Source: Terriglobia bacterium
GTDB taxonomy: Bacteria > Acidobacteriota > Terriglobia > Bryobacterales > UBA6623
Reading direction: 5' to 3'
Length of the DNA stretch: 64,000 nucleotides
NCBI GenBank assembly: GCA_009841225.1
Contig: VXMF01000036.1
Span: forward strand, 372,765-436,764
The position numbers and the translations under genes are program-made. Every line of letters starts with the position of its first letter. The first letter of the stretch is position 1. A model generated the notes under the pieces. It was not told the DNA's origin. It ran no database searches and saw only the letters and a program-made list of their open reading frames with translations. Below, piece by piece: positions 1 through 9,461 of the stretch.

Positions 1-1
1 T

Positions 2-799
2 GAGGCCTTTGTGTCGTCCTACCCGAAGGGCCTCGACTTCGGAGCACGGGTCGGTGGGCGGACTTCTCAGGGCCGTCAGTATTTCCAGCGCTACTACGAC
101 AGCGCGGTTGACATCCCGGGACCTGGGATCGACCGGCTTGCCGAGATTTCCGGCGACAACGATATCTACTTGGTCGTCGGCGTCATCGAACGCGAACGCG
201 GCACGCTCTACTGCAGCGCCGTCTTCCTGAGCCCGGAAGGAAAGTACGTGGGCAAGCATCGGAAGCTGATGCCGACGGGGATGGAGCGCATCATCTGGGG
301 GTTCGGTGACGGCTCGACACTTCCGGTCTACGACACGCCCCTGGGACGGCTGGGTGCCGTGATCTGTTGGGAGAACTACATGCCGCTGCTCCGCACGGCC
401 ATGTACGGCAAAGGCATCCAGTTGTACTGCGCTCCGACGGCGGACGATCGGGACAACTGGCATTCCTCGATGATCCACGTGGCGCTGGAAGGCCGCTGCT
501 TCGTGCTTTCCTGCTGCCAGTACCTGACGCGGGGAGACTGCCCGAACGACTATCCCGCTGTCCAAGGTGACGATCCGTCGACAGTGCTAATGCGGGGCGG
601 CAGCGCGATCATCAGCCCGCTGGGGGACGTTCTGGCCGGCCCCCTGTACAACCAAAAAGGGATCCTCACCGCAGAGATCGATATCGCCGAGATCACACGT
701 GGCAAGTACGATTTCGATGTCGTCGGACACTACGCACGACCCGACGTGTTCCGTCTGGAAGTGAACGAAGAACCGAATTCCACTGTTGTGATCAAGTGA
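2..799 (+). CDS. Nitrilase / carbon-nitrogen hydrolase, 5' end outside window
   Basis: The frame is already open at the window edge and begins with EAFV, the family motif whose Glu is the general base, so the true start lies upstream. The other two catalytic residues are visible: Lys in HRKLMPTG and the nucleophilic Cys in ICWENYMPL. This complete Glu-Lys-Cys triad and the PTADDRDNWHSSM context fit branch 1 nitrilases, which convert nitriles to carboxylic acid and ammonia, rather than amidases of the superfamily. About 265 residues remain, so only some 40-50 N-terminal residues are missing compared with the usual 310-330. The substrate cannot be told from sequence. The neighbours give no pathway. 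Confidence 0.88.
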   Translation, partial: EAFVSSYPKGLDFGARVGGRTSQGRQYFQRYYDSAVDIPGPGIDRLAEISGDNDIYLVVGVIERERGTLYCSAVFLSPEGKYVGKHRKLMPTGMERIIWGFGDGSTLPVYDTPLGRLGAVICWENYMPLLRTAMYGKGIQLYCAPTADDRDNWHSSMIHVALEGRCFVLSCCQYLTRGDCPNDYPAVQGDDPSTVLMRGGSAIISPLGDVLAGPLYNQKGILTAEIDIAEITRGKYDFDVVGHYARPDVFRLEVNEEPNSTVVIK

Positions 800-923
800 A
801 TCGCCGGCAGTGCGTGGGCCGAGTAACTGGGTCGTCGTACCGTCGTATCATTCGAAGGGTGTAGTTGAGTTGGGGACTAAATCGATTCCCAGCGCAGGTG
901 CTGGCCATGAAGCCAATCGGTTA

Positions 924-1043
924 TTAGCCTAGAGCGACCATGCATGCAACGCAGCCCACTGGCATCGCAACAAAGATCACCGCCAGTGCCGCAGCAACGC
1001 CCAGCGTGATCTTGAAGCCCTTGTTGAAGCTGCTTTCTTCCAT
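924..1043 (-). CDS. Small single-pass membrane protein, 39 aa
   Basis: An ATG-started frame lies between the nitrilase and the amidohydrolase. The product has a short polar N-terminus (MEESSFNKGFK) followed by one continuous hydrophobic stretch rich in Ala, Val and Ile, with two Cys in GCVACM near the end. That is the layout of a one-helix membrane peptide. GAGG sits just ahead of the start but closer than usual. I know no named family. The frame ends 80 bases downstream of the stop of the amidohydrolase, which points the same way, so the two could be co-transcribed. The call rests on the clean hydrophobic architecture and not on homology. Confidence 0.5.
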   Translation of the reverse strand: MEESSFNKGFKITLGVAAALAVIFVAMPVGCVACMVALG

Positions 1044-1127
1044 GGCCTCTAGGTTACTCTCTGGCAGGGAAAAGAGAAATCCAATAGATGGTTGCAAGGG
1101 CTATGGAACCTTGCACGCTGCTTTTCT

Positions 1128-2492
1128 CTAGCCACTGCTATCTCCAAACAGTGCATCGGGATTGTCATGCAGGAGCTTGCGGCCGAGTTCCAGCGCCTCC
1201 TCCTCCGAGCAAGAGCCCTCGCTGACCTTCTCCGCCAGGACTCGTGAGATGTTGCGCCGCGCCATCTTTGCGTGCGCGTAGCTGAGTTCGGGGTACCGGT
1301 AGTCTCCTCCGTAGCCGAAGATCTTGTTCGAAGGAACAGTATCCAGAAATTCGTGAAGAGAGCGTCTGGAGGCACTGGGCGAGATGATGTGAGCCCAGCA
1401 CAGGTCGACATATACGTTGGGGAAGACCTTCGCGATCGCCGCCGCCTCTCCTTGGTAGGGATAGCTCATATGGAAAAGGTCGAACTGCACCTGCGGGAAT
1501 AGGAAGAAGAGGTTCGTCAGGTGGGTCGGCTTGGAGTTCTCGACGAAGTTGCCGTTCCCCGCGTGCAGGCCGGTATGGATCTGGACCGGCACGCCATGCG
1601 CTGCTGCCAAGCCGATCAGATGGTGAAACATGTGGTCTTCGAGCGGACGGAACGGACGCTCCACACGAGACCGGAAGCCAGCGGGCGGAGTGACGTTCGC
1701 CCTCAGAAGCGACTGCAGGCTGGACTCGGCATCCCGCTCTGAAACCTCTGCGTAGTGGATTTCGCGGTTGTACGCCAGCGTCGACTTCACCGTGACCATG
1801 CCGATCTCGAGGCTCTGCTGGAAACTGGTCTCCATCGCCCGCTTGAGCCCGGCGAGGCCTGTTATGGAAACGTCGGTTAGCTCTTCCAGGTTCCGGATGT
1901 CGGAAGCGGACTGCGGGGCGACGAATCGGTCGAACTTCCGGGCGCACACGAAGAATCTCGGGTCGGGCCTGACCGGCGCGGCATTCCAGTAGTCGTCCAG
2001 CACCGAGTAGGCGATGTTCGAGCGCCGGATGAGGATCTCCTCGTACAGGCCCGGTCGGTTCGCGGCCTCGATCCTGCGATTGATTTCGGGCAAGGTAGCG
2101 CCCGAGATCTGATCGACGCCGTAGATGTCTTGGATGGCGATGCGCAGTGCTCGGCCGTATCCGGTTAAGCGGGCCGACTTCCAGAACGGTTCGAACGCCC
2201 GCCAGCGCTGCTCCATCGGGGCGTCGGCGTTTCTCACGACCGAGAGATCGTCTCCCGAGAGGCCGGCAGATATCACGTCGTTGATGGCGTAGTGTCCGGC
2301 TAGCGTGAAGAAGTCGATCCGAGAGGACGTCCGTTCCTCCTCGGGGATGATGTGCTCGTGGGTGTTGACTAGCGGAATCTCGTCGATGGCTTCCAGCAGC
2401 TCGGCTTCGAGCTCAGGCGTAGCTGAGGGCGCGGCCTGAGCAGCGGCAAGAGCTGACACAGATCCGAAGAAAGTACGGCGACCGATCGGCAT
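1128..2492 (-). CDS. Exported amidohydrolase-family metal-dependent hydrolase
   Basis: A TIM-barrel amidohydrolase of about 454 residues. The first metal-binding HxH is in NTHEHI about 45 residues in. Further ligand-like His residues are in VQIHTGLH and FHMSYP, and Asp in GYGGDYRY near the C-terminus. The layout resembles the Amidohydro_2/uronate-isomerase-like group, so a sugar-acid or lactone substrate is possible but not shown. I chose the ATG at 2492 because it places a twin-arginine-like signal (IGRRTFFGSVSALAAAQAAP) at the N-terminus and has GGAGG upstream; an earlier ATG at 2528 is possible. The protein should therefore act in the periplasm. It is transcribed divergently from the sialidase. 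Confidence 0.82.
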   Translation of the reverse strand: MPIGRRTFFGSVSALAAAQAAPSATPELEAELLEAIDEIPLVNTHEHIIPEEERTSSRIDFFTLAGHYAINDVISAGLSGDDLSVVRNADAPMEQRWRAFEPFWKSARLTGYGRALRIAIQDIYGVDQISGATLPEINRRIEAANRPGLYEEILIRRSNIAYSVLDDYWNAAPVRPDPRFFVCARKFDRFVAPQSASDIRNLEELTDVSITGLAGLKRAMETSFQQSLEIGMVTVKSTLAYNREIHYAEVSERDAESSLQSLLRANVTPPAGFRSRVERPFRPLEDHMFHHLIGLAAAHGVPVQIHTGLHAGNGNFVENSKPTHLTNLFFLFPQVQFDLFHMSYPYQGEAAAIAKVFPNVYVDLCWAHIISPSASRRSLHEFLDTVPSNKIFGYGGDYRYPELSYAHAKMARRNISRVLAEKVSEGSCSEEEALELGRKLLHDNPDALFGDSSG

Positions 2493-2698
2493 GGCACCAC
2501 TTATCCTCCCCCATTTGTTCTCCCGCACTCGCTACAGAGCTCTGCCGCTCGCAGTTCGAACGAATGCCTCATCGTTTTTCCTCGAGGTGATGTCAGATTG
2601 TTGTCGCTGAGCCGGTTCACAGCCGCCTGCAAGACGGATCGTCAGCTGTGCATCAGTGTCGGCAGTGGAGTCGAGAATTGGTAGCATGTCGGCCTGTC

Positions 2699-3856
2699 AT
2701 GACCTTGACGCGTCGAACATTCGCCATCGGCCTGCTGCCGGGATTGGCTTGCACCCAACAAGGGCACTTCAGTCGAAGCCCCGTATTCTCGGCGGGGGAG
2801 GACGGTTATCACACGTTCCGAATTCCCGCACTGCTGCCAGTAGGCCGCGGAGTGCTTCTGGCATTCGCAGAGGGCCGCCGTTTCGGGAGGGGTGACAGTG
2901 GCGCGATCGATCTAGTCCTAAAGCGCTCGACAGACTCCGGCGCAACTTGGTCGGCCTTGCAGGTTGTCTGGAGTGATGGATCGAACACATGCGGGAACCC
3001 CTGTCCCGTCGTCGACAGTCGAACCGGCCGGATCCTTTTGCCAATGACTTGGAATTCGGGCGAGGACAACGGACGCGATCTGCATGGCGGGACTGGCAGC
3101 GATACGCGCCGGGTGTTCTTGACCTATTCCGATGATGATGGGCGGAACTGGTCATCCGCACGCGAAATCACTGGCGAGGCGAAGCGGTCCGATTGGTGGT
3201 GGTACGCGACCGGCCCCGGCGTAGCCATCCAGATCCGGAATGGCGAGCACGCGGGAAGAATCGTGGTACCCGCGAACCACTCCTCGGAGAACGACGGATA
3301 CGCTGCGCACGCCATGCTCTCCGATGACGGTGGGGAGAACTGGAGAATGAGCTCGGTAATTGCTCCAGCCTGCAACGAGAGCCAGGTCGTGGAGCTGGCC
3401 GACGGCCGGTTGATGATGAACAGTCGAAACCAGTCGTTCACGAACGAGGAGCGCACGGGTTATCGCGCGATTGCGTTCAGTGCTGACGGTGGCGAGACCT
3501 GGACACCGCCCCAGCCAGACGCGCATCTCGGTGATCCTCAGGTCCAGGCCAGCCTGATCCGGTATTCCTGGCCTGCCGAAGATGACCCGGGCAGGCTCCT
3601 GTTTTCAAATCCCGCCCCGCCGGTTTCGCGGGAGCGGGGGCAGCGGATTCGCATGACCGTGCGCTCCAGTCTGGACGATGGCCGCACTTGGCCCGTCGGG
3701 CGGTTGATTCATGAAGGACCTGCGGCGTACTCGAGCTTGGCTCGACTCCACGATGGCTCGGTGGGACTGCTCTACGAAGCGGGCAGCGAGGGACCATACG
3801 AAGCCATCCAGCTGGCGCGCTTCTCACTCGGCTGGCTGGACGGCGGAACGGCCTGA
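2699..3856 (+). CDS. Exo-alpha-sialidase, BNR repeat lipoprotein
   Basis: A six-bladed beta-propeller sialidase that releases terminal sialic acids from glycans. FRIP at residues 40-43 carries the first Arg of the substrate-binding Arg triad. Five Asp-box (SxDxGxTW) repeats are readable: STDSGATW, SDDDGRNW, SDDGGENW, SADGGETW and SLDDGRTW. The start at 2699 gives an RR-containing signal ending in the lipobox GLAC (Cys18), so the enzyme is probably a surface or periplasmic lipoprotein. The length of 385 residues is normal for a bacterial catalytic domain without carbohydrate-binding modules. It supports host- or detritus-glycan use, together with the GH109-like and NagB-like genes of this window. 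Confidence 0.9.
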   Translation: MTLTRRTFAIGLLPGLACTQQGHFSRSPVFSAGEDGYHTFRIPALLPVGRGVLLAFAEGRRFGRGDSGAIDLVLKRSTDSGATWSALQVVWSDGSNTCGNPCPVVDSRTGRILLPMTWNSGEDNGRDLHGGTGSDTRRVFLTYSDDDGRNWSSAREITGEAKRSDWWWYATGPGVAIQIRNGEHAGRIVVPANHSSENDGYAAHAMLSDDGGENWRMSSVIAPACNESQVVELADGRLMMNSRNQSFTNEERTGYRAIAFSADGGETWTPPQPDAHLGDPQVQASLIRYSWPAEDDPGRLLFSNPAPPVSRERGQRIRMTVRSSLDDGRTWPVGRLIHEGPAAYSSLARLHDGSVGLLYEAGSEGPYEAIQLARFSLGWLDGGTA

Positions 3857-4046
3857 AACGAGGACCGCCGCAAGGCTGTTTCGATCCGCGGCCCAGAACA
3901 GCGCGGCAGCGGAATTGGGCTTTTTGCCCCACGGCCCGATCTTGGTTACGGCGAGTCTGCTCAACAGCACGCAACTCGTAGGCTGATCCCGGCTATCCTA
4001 GTGCCGGGCCGGCCTGTATGGCAGCCCAAGGATCGGAGGTTCGAGG

Positions 4047-5270
4047 ATGGAATCAAGACGGGAATTCCTGGGCCATCGTTTGCTGGATGCCACTGCCCTC
4101 GCTGCCGCGGCGGCCTTGCCGGCCGGGCTGCCTGCCCAAACTGAGTCATCGCGTCAGATTCGCATGGGAGTGGTGGGAGGGGGCTTCGGGACACACTTCG
4201 ACTGGCACGAGCATCCAAACAGCACGGTCGCCGCAGTCACCGACTTGAGGGCTGACCGGCGCGACGCGCTACAGACGAAGTATCGGTGTGACACGGTATA
4301 CGACTCCTTGGAAGAGATGCTTCGGCGTCCCGAAGACCTAGATGCTGTTGCAGTATTCAGCGGCGCGCCAGACCATTTCAAGCACGTCTCGATGTGCATG
4401 GAGCGCGGGCTCCACGCATTCTCCGCCGTACCCGCGGTAATGACCCTCGAAGAGGCTGACGGTCTCCGGGACCTCAAGGAACGGACCGGCTTGCGGTACA
4501 TGATGGCCGAAACCAGCTACTACAGGCAGCCCACCATCTACGCACGAAACCTGCACGGAGAGAGCGGTTTCGGGGAGGTCTTCTACACAGAGCTCGAGTA
4601 CTACCACGACCGCGGCGACCTTGATGCGTTGCTGTCCGACAAGACCTCTCGCTTCTACGAGCCGGATGGTTCTCGTACCTGGCGCTGGGGCTTGCCGCCC
4701 ATGCACTACCCCACTCATTGCCTGGGGTTCCTCGTCGGAGTGACGCGGGAACGCATCGACCGCGTCTCGTGTCTCGGCTGGGGAGGCGAGCACGCCTGGC
4801 TCGAGGACAACCGCTACGACAATCCGTACTGGTGCCAGTCGGCGCTGATGCAGACCAACCGCGGCAACATGTCGCGCTGCAACGTCTTCTGGTTCGTCGG
4901 CGGCCACGGAGAACAGGCGCGCTGGTTTGGCGAGCAAGGGTCCCTGTTCATGGCGGTGGGAGGGCTTCACGGGGATGCCTGGCTGCCGCGCTCGAAGGCC
5001 TTGGACCGCAACGAGCGCGTCCAGAGGCTCGAGATTCCGGATTACTGGAAGAGCGACATGCTGCCGCCTCGGATGCGGCACGGCAGCGGCCACGACGGTA
5101 GCCACCCGTTCCTTGCGGCGGAGTTCGTCAACGCCCTCATCGACGACCGGGAGCCCGTGATCGACGTGTACGAATCCTTGGCGATGACAGTGCCGGGGAT
5201 TGTCGCGCACCAATCGTCGCTGAAGAATGGCGAGCAACTCGCCGTTCCGAGCTTTGATCGCTCCGGCTGA
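4047..5270 (+). CDS. Tat-exported Gfo/Idh/MocA-family oxidoreductase
   Basis: An NAD(P)-dependent oxidoreductase of the glucose-fructose oxidoreductase family. The N-terminal Rossmann motif is MGVVGGGFGTHFD, with an acidic residue after the second strand in VTDLRADR. The C-terminal alpha/beta domain follows, and MHYPTH may correspond to the substrate-side segment. An RREFLGHRLLDAT twin-arginine signal precedes the Rossmann fold, so the folded holoenzyme is probably exported with its cofactor. The start has a strong GGAGG 7-8 bases ahead. The substrate is probably a sugar or cyclitol, but the family is too diverse to specify. It stands alone on this strand, 190 bases after the sialidase. Confidence 0.88.
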   Translation: MESRREFLGHRLLDATALAAAAALPAGLPAQTESSRQIRMGVVGGGFGTHFDWHEHPNSTVAAVTDLRADRRDALQTKYRCDTVYDSLEEMLRRPEDLDAVAVFSGAPDHFKHVSMCMERGLHAFSAVPAVMTLEEADGLRDLKERTGLRYMMAETSYYRQPTIYARNLHGESGFGEVFYTELEYYHDRGDLDALLSDKTSRFYEPDGSRTWRWGLPPMHYPTHCLGFLVGVTRERIDRVSCLGWGGEHAWLEDNRYDNPYWCQSALMQTNRGNMSRCNVFWFVGGHGEQARWFGEQGSLFMAVGGLHGDAWLPRSKALDRNERVQRLEIPDYWKSDMLPPRMRHGSGHDGSHPFLAAEFVNALIDDREPVIDVYESLAMTVPGIVAHQSSLKNGEQLAVPSFDRSG

Positions 5271-5348
5271 ACTATCGAGCAACGAGATCCAACGGGATTT
5301 CGGCCGGTCGAAAGATTCTAGGTGGACTTCAGCCCAGTCGCTTAGGCA

Positions 5349-6332
5349 CTAGTCGTGCCGTGTAAGGAAGTCCTTGCGGATCTTGGCGACAACCGTGAAG
5401 TGTGGATCCACCACGTTCGCTATGTCGTATTCCAACGCGTGCCCAAATAGAAGGGACGAGCCCCGCTCGTCGAAGCCGTAGTCGGCCATCAGCCAGCGCT
5501 GGAGTTCCGTTGTCGCATGCTGCAGGGCTTGCTGAAGGGGCCTTGCGCTGCCTAGCGTCATGATGTACTCGTCGGTCTCCAGCCGCGGCCAGCCGATCTT
5601 CCGCTCCTTGATCAAGTCGACCGTGAACTCGACATCCATCGAGACCTCAAGAGCGTTCCCGACGACTTCTCCATCGCCTTGGCGCGCGTGTCCGTCCCCG
5701 ACGAAGAGCAGCGCGCCTGGCTCGGAGACCGGCAGCATCAATGTGGTGCCGGCAACCAGGCCGTTGTAGTCCATGTTCCCGCCGAAGGCTCCAGGCGTAC
5801 TCGTCGCGACGGCTTCCTTGCGCGCCGGAGCGACCGCGACGCATCCCAGCATCGGCCGGAGCGGCACTTCGATCCCTCTCGGCTCGATCGTTTCCGAGGC
5901 GACAGTAGCCACCCCGCGGTCCTTGTCGATGTTCCAAGTCTCGGTGGTCTGCTCCCGCTCTGCCTCGTGGCGGAGGTAGGCGGGATCGGCTGTGTAGGGT
6001 GCTAGGACGCTGCTCGACCACGCGGTCGGCCGACTGGGTTCGATCTTTTCGAATCGCACCACTAGCACATCGCCGGGCTCGGCCCCTTCGACGAAGAAGG
6101 GGCCGGTCTGAGGATTCGGTCGTTCGCCAACTTGCTCGTTGTCGGCATCGAAGCCGCGCGCGTCGATCGTCTTGGTGACCACCCTGTCGCCCGGCTTGAT
6201 CGACAGTACCGGCTCGTGGGCGAACGAGAACGTGTTGTGGTACTGCGAGGGCTCGAAGTGATGTGTCTCCGCCACAGCCGATCCGGATGCCATGAGCGAA
6301 ATGATAACGAGTGCCGCAACGGAAAGTGACAT
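5349..6332 (-). CDS. Acetamidase/formamidase family protein, secreted
   Basis: FmdA_AmdA family amidohydrolase. The diagnostic GDGHARQGDGEV segment and the N-terminal SIKPGDRVVTKTIDA and GPFFVEGAEPGDVLVV blocks are all present. Members hydrolyse short amides such as formamide or acetamide to ammonia and the acid. I start at the ATG at 6332 because it begins a clean signal peptide (MSLSVAALVIISLM, cleavage after AVA), so the product is periplasmic, unlike the classical cytosolic enzymes. The length of about 327 residues is close to the family norm. It lies 162 bases downstream of the sulfatase on the same strand and may be read from that operon. Confidence 0.87.
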   Translation of the reverse strand: MSLSVAALVIISLMASGSAVAETHHFEPSQYHNTFSFAHEPVLSIKPGDRVVTKTIDARGFDADNEQVGERPNPQTGPFFVEGAEPGDVLVVRFEKIEPSRPTAWSSSVLAPYTADPAYLRHEAEREQTTETWNIDKDRGVATVASETIEPRGIEVPLRPMLGCVAVAPARKEAVATSTPGAFGGNMDYNGLVAGTTLMLPVSEPGALLFVGDGHARQGDGEVVGNALEVSMDVEFTVDLIKERKIGWPRLETDEYIMTLGSARPLQQALQHATTELQRWLMADYGFDERGSSLLFGHALEYDIANVVDPHFTVVAKIRKDFLTRHD

Positions 6333-6494
6333 CGGGTGTTGACCTGTCGCGGCGATTATAGCCACCGACGGCAAGAGTCGGACGGGTCGGGCGAGGCCCT
6401 GTGGCTGCATGAGGTTGCAGCTAGCGCCCCGCTGGCATTAGCGGGCACTGCCAACCCTGTACGAGAGATCGTGCGTGGAATGATCGGCCCAACC

Positions 6495-7889
6495 CTAACC
6501 CATCGACCTTCGACCTAGCTCCACGGCCAGGGCGTCTTTATGCTGGTCGCCCCACTTGGCCAGCCTGCCCGCCAGCTCCTTCACGACGTCCTGCCGGTCT
6601 GAGTACAAGTTCTTCGTCTCGCCAGGATCTCTCTGCATGTCGTACAGCTCGTCAAAACGCATTTCAGGCCGAGCCCCAAAGTGGCGCAGGATCAGCTTCC
6701 AGCGCTCGGTACGGATGGCTCGCTCTTCGAACAAGACCCCGTCGATGCCCTTTTGCGAGATGTTCTGGATGACGATCTCCCGACTCCATTCGTCTCGTCC
6801 GCTAACCAAGTCGGGGATCAGGCTGCGGTCCGAAAAGTCCTCGTCAAGCCGGCCGTAAAGGCCGGCGGCGTCCATGATCGTTGGCATAAGGTCCACGGAG
6901 CTGACGCCGGACTGCCAGGCGACACCGGCAGGCAGGACTCTGGGGTAGTGCATGATCAGCGGCAGGCGGGCGGCCTCGTCGTATGAGATGCTCATGCCCG
7001 CAAGGGTTCCAGGACGATCGATCCATGTCCGTCCGTGCTCGGTGGTGAGGATGATGAACGTGTTGTCGAGCACATTGTTACTTCGCAGCGCATCGATCAT
7101 TCGTCCGATCTCTTCATCGAGCGCCGTGACCGAAGCGTAGTATTCCTCGTGCTCGACGTTCTTGCCCTTGTACGGTTCGTGGAACCGCTTCGGGGGATTG
7201 TTCGGCTCGTGCGGCGAGTAGTAGGACTGGTATAGGAAGAAGGGCCGGTCAGCGTTCTCCTCGATAAACTCGACGGCATCGTCGGTCTGAATGGTGGGCC
7301 TGTAGCGCGACTTGTGTGGCTCGCCCAGCCAATGATGGATTTGCGAGTTGAAGCTCTTCCAGACGTCGAAGAACCCCGGGTTTCCTTCCCCCAGGTGCCA
7401 CTTGCCAATGTGTGCCGTGCGGTAGCCGGCGTTATTGAGAAAGTGCGGAAAGTTATCCCATATGTCGAATCGCGGATCGCCGAATGGATCGGGTACCGGT
7501 TCTTGGTAGGTGTTGTACGACCCGCTCCGCACGTAGGGATACGGGTTCTTCCGCATCCCATGCTCGTGCGGATACTTGCCGGTGAGAATCGAGGCCCGAC
7601 AGGGTCCACAAAGGGGCTGCGGTGCGTAGCAATTGTCGAAGCGGATGCCGCCCGCTGCCAGCTGATCGATGTTCGGCGTGTGGACATCCGAGCGGCCGTA
7701 TGCCCCGATCGCGTCTCGGCGGCACTTGTCGAGCAGGATGAACAGGAAGTTCGGAGGATCCTGGCTGGCACCGGGTTCAGCGGCGGATCCAGTCTGGCCC
7801 AATGCCCTTTGGGCCGCCGAGGCACTGCCGAGGATTCCCAGTCCTCCGATTGCGTTGAGAATCGAACGTCGCTTCATCTCTTGAGACAT
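6495..7889 (-). CDS. Type I sulfatase, Tat-exported
   Basis: An alkaline-phosphatase-fold sulfatase of 464 residues. The formylglycine motif C-x-P-x-R is C94-G-P-C97-R98 in LCGPCRASILTG, with an unusual second Cys inside the motif. The N-terminal metal site reads ILLDKCRRD: the usual second Asp is replaced by Lys, while the DxR spacing is kept. The C-terminal LYDMQRDPGETKNL block is typical of the family. MKRRSILNAIGG is a twin-arginine-like signal. GGAG precedes the chosen ATG. It follows the GH109-like gene by only 12 bases, so one transcript should make a glycosidase and a sulfatase acting on the same glycan, plausibly a sulfated GalNAc-containing one. Confidence 0.92.
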   Translation of the reverse strand: MSQEMKRRSILNAIGGLGILGSASAAQRALGQTGSAAEPGASQDPPNFLFILLDKCRRDAIGAYGRSDVHTPNIDQLAAGGIRFDNCYAPQPLCGPCRASILTGKYPHEHGMRKNPYPYVRSGSYNTYQEPVPDPFGDPRFDIWDNFPHFLNNAGYRTAHIGKWHLGEGNPGFFDVWKSFNSQIHHWLGEPHKSRYRPTIQTDDAVEFIEENADRPFFLYQSYYSPHEPNNPPKRFHEPYKGKNVEHEEYYASVTALDEEIGRMIDALRSNNVLDNTFIILTTEHGRTWIDRPGTLAGMSISYDEAARLPLIMHYPRVLPAGVAWQSGVSSVDLMPTIMDAAGLYGRLDEDFSDRSLIPDLVSGRDEWSREIVIQNISQKGIDGVLFEERAIRTERWKLILRHFGARPEMRFDELYDMQRDPGETKNLYSDRQDVVKELAGRLAKWGDQHKDALAVELGRRSMG

Positions 7890-7901
7890 GACCGTCTCTC
7901 C

Positions 7902-9227
7902 CTATCCCCACTGCCACTGCAACTCGAACTTCGGGTCAGTCTTCCACTTGCCCTTGGAGAAATCTGGCATGGCCACCGACTTGGAATTGCCGGCAATCGA
8001 CTCCTCGCTCAGGGGTCCGATCGCGCTCCAGGTCACCGCGTCAACGATCGAAACCGGCGGCGGTGTCCCATGCCGCAAGCTCTCGGTCCATCCGCGCAGC
8101 TCCATCCAGTCCGCGCCACTGTGTCCGAACCGTAGCGCTCGCTCGCTGTACATCTTCCAGATCGGGTGGTCGAACTCGTCAAGGAACGGGTTCAATGAAT
8201 GCCACCCGCGGGCGTCTACCGCCTTGCCGTCCCAATGCCGCTCCTGCACCCAGATTGAGCCCTCGCCGGGGAACGGCCAGCGGACCATGCCCTTGGTCCC
8301 CTGATACTTGTGTCCGTCATCACGGGGATGCCAGCTTTGGATGTCGTGGAAGTTCAATGCCGTGCGGCCATCTTCCAGTTGCACTAGGACGTTCGTGCGA
8401 TCGGAGTTGGCGAAGTCGCGCTTCGCGTTCGGGTGATCGGGCCCCCACCTGTCCTCGGCGTATCGGTTCATGCCCGTCGAGACGCCGCCTGTCGCGATCA
8501 GGGATTCTATGCGCGTCCCATGGTTGATGTCCATCAACATCGCTACTGGAGCGAACTGGTGGGTGGGATACAGATTTCCGTTACGGGTGATCGAGTGTTT
8601 TCCTCGCCACTGGAGGTCGCCTTTGTCGGCGACCCGCGCGTCGAACATTACAGCCCGTACATCGTGACCGTACCCGGACTCGCAATAGACGATCTCTCCC
8701 AGCAGGCCAGCACGCTTGATGTTCAGCACTGCCAGCGGTTCACGGCGGTATACCCAGTTCTCGAGCATCGTGGCGGACACGCCCGTCCGCTCGGCCGTTT
8801 CAACAAGCTGCCAGCACTCGTCGACCGTGATCGCTGCCGGGACTTCGATAGCAGCGGCTATCCCTGCTTCGAGGGCCGCGATACCCATGGTCGCGTGCCA
8901 TTCCCAAGGCGTGGCGACAATCACGCCGTGCAGATCTTCGGCGTCGAGGAGGCGACGGAAATCCTCGGGGCCGCTCGCGTAGATCGCAGGCTCTGGTTTG
9001 CCGGCATCCACGCAGGTCTTGCGCGCCTTCGCTGCCGCATTGTCGTCGAGATCGCAGATCGCCGCCACTTCAATCCCCGGAAGATCGAGCAACGGGCGCA
9101 ACAGAGATGAACCGCGCGAACCCGCGCCGATGATCCCCACCCGGACAGGCATCTCGGCGGCTCGCGTCTCAGCGGCTGCGAGAGCGGCGGCGACGCCCAC
9201 AAACGTTCGTCGGTCGATTTTGTTCAT
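7902..9227 (-). CDS. GH109-like NAD-dependent glycosidase (Gfo/Idh/MocA fold)
   Basis: It has a Rossmann motif (VGIIGAGSRGSSLL) and the signature block of family GH109 alpha-N-acetylgalactosaminidases: RNGNLYPTH followed by PVAMLMDINHGTR. The Tyr and His of YPTH match the conserved catalytic-site residues of GH109. Such enzymes cleave by transient oxidation at C3 with bound NAD. MNKIDRRTFVGVAAALAAA is a twin-arginine signal, so it should be exported folded with its cofactor. The length (441 residues) is normal for the family. The sulfatase starts 12 bases after its stop. A plain sugar dehydrogenase is the alternative, but the YPTH block argues against it. Confidence 0.83.
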   Translation of the reverse strand: MNKIDRRTFVGVAAALAAAETRAAEMPVRVGIIGAGSRGSSLLRPLLDLPGIEVAAICDLDDNAAAKARKTCVDAGKPEPAIYASGPEDFRRLLDAEDLHGVIVATPWEWHATMGIAALEAGIAAAIEVPAAITVDECWQLVETAERTGVSATMLENWVYRREPLAVLNIKRAGLLGEIVYCESGYGHDVRAVMFDARVADKGDLQWRGKHSITRNGNLYPTHQFAPVAMLMDINHGTRIESLIATGGVSTGMNRYAEDRWGPDHPNAKRDFANSDRTNVLVQLEDGRTALNFHDIQSWHPRDDGHKYQGTKGMVRWPFPGEGSIWVQERHWDGKAVDARGWHSLNPFLDEFDHPIWKMYSERALRFGHSGADWMELRGWTESLRHGTPPPVSIVDAVTWSAIGPLSEESIAGNSKSVAMPDFSKGKWKTDPKFELQWQWG

Positions 9228-9340
9228 GACGTTTCCTCATGGTGGCTTGGTCGGGGCCGAGCCGAATCCGGCTCCATCGTACAGCGTTTGGCGCGGTTTG
9301 GATGACATCTCGCCATTAGCACCAGGCGGGCAAATTGGCT

Positions 9341-9355
9341 TGGCAAGTCTTGCCA
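9341..9355. promoter_or_regulatory. Short inverted repeat upstream of the GH109-sulfatase operon
   Basis: TGGCAA-gtc-TTGCCA is a perfect 6-bp inverted repeat about 115 bases upstream of the GH109-like start. It could bind a dimeric repressor of the operon. I see no clear promoter boxes placed around it, so this is only a candidate site. Confidence 0.2.
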
Positions 9356-9461
9356 GCAGCGCGTCGAACTCACCTACGGCTTCGTAGTAGGCACCCAGAA
9401 CCTCGGCGCTTCGCACTTATCGGTCGGATGGGACGATTTATCGGTGCGGGTACGCCATTAG

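Noticed and set aside
940..1131. 63-codon plus-strand frame opposite the small membrane protein
   Set aside because: It is antisense to the better-supported 924-1043 frame, with no ribosome-binding site and a low-complexity product.
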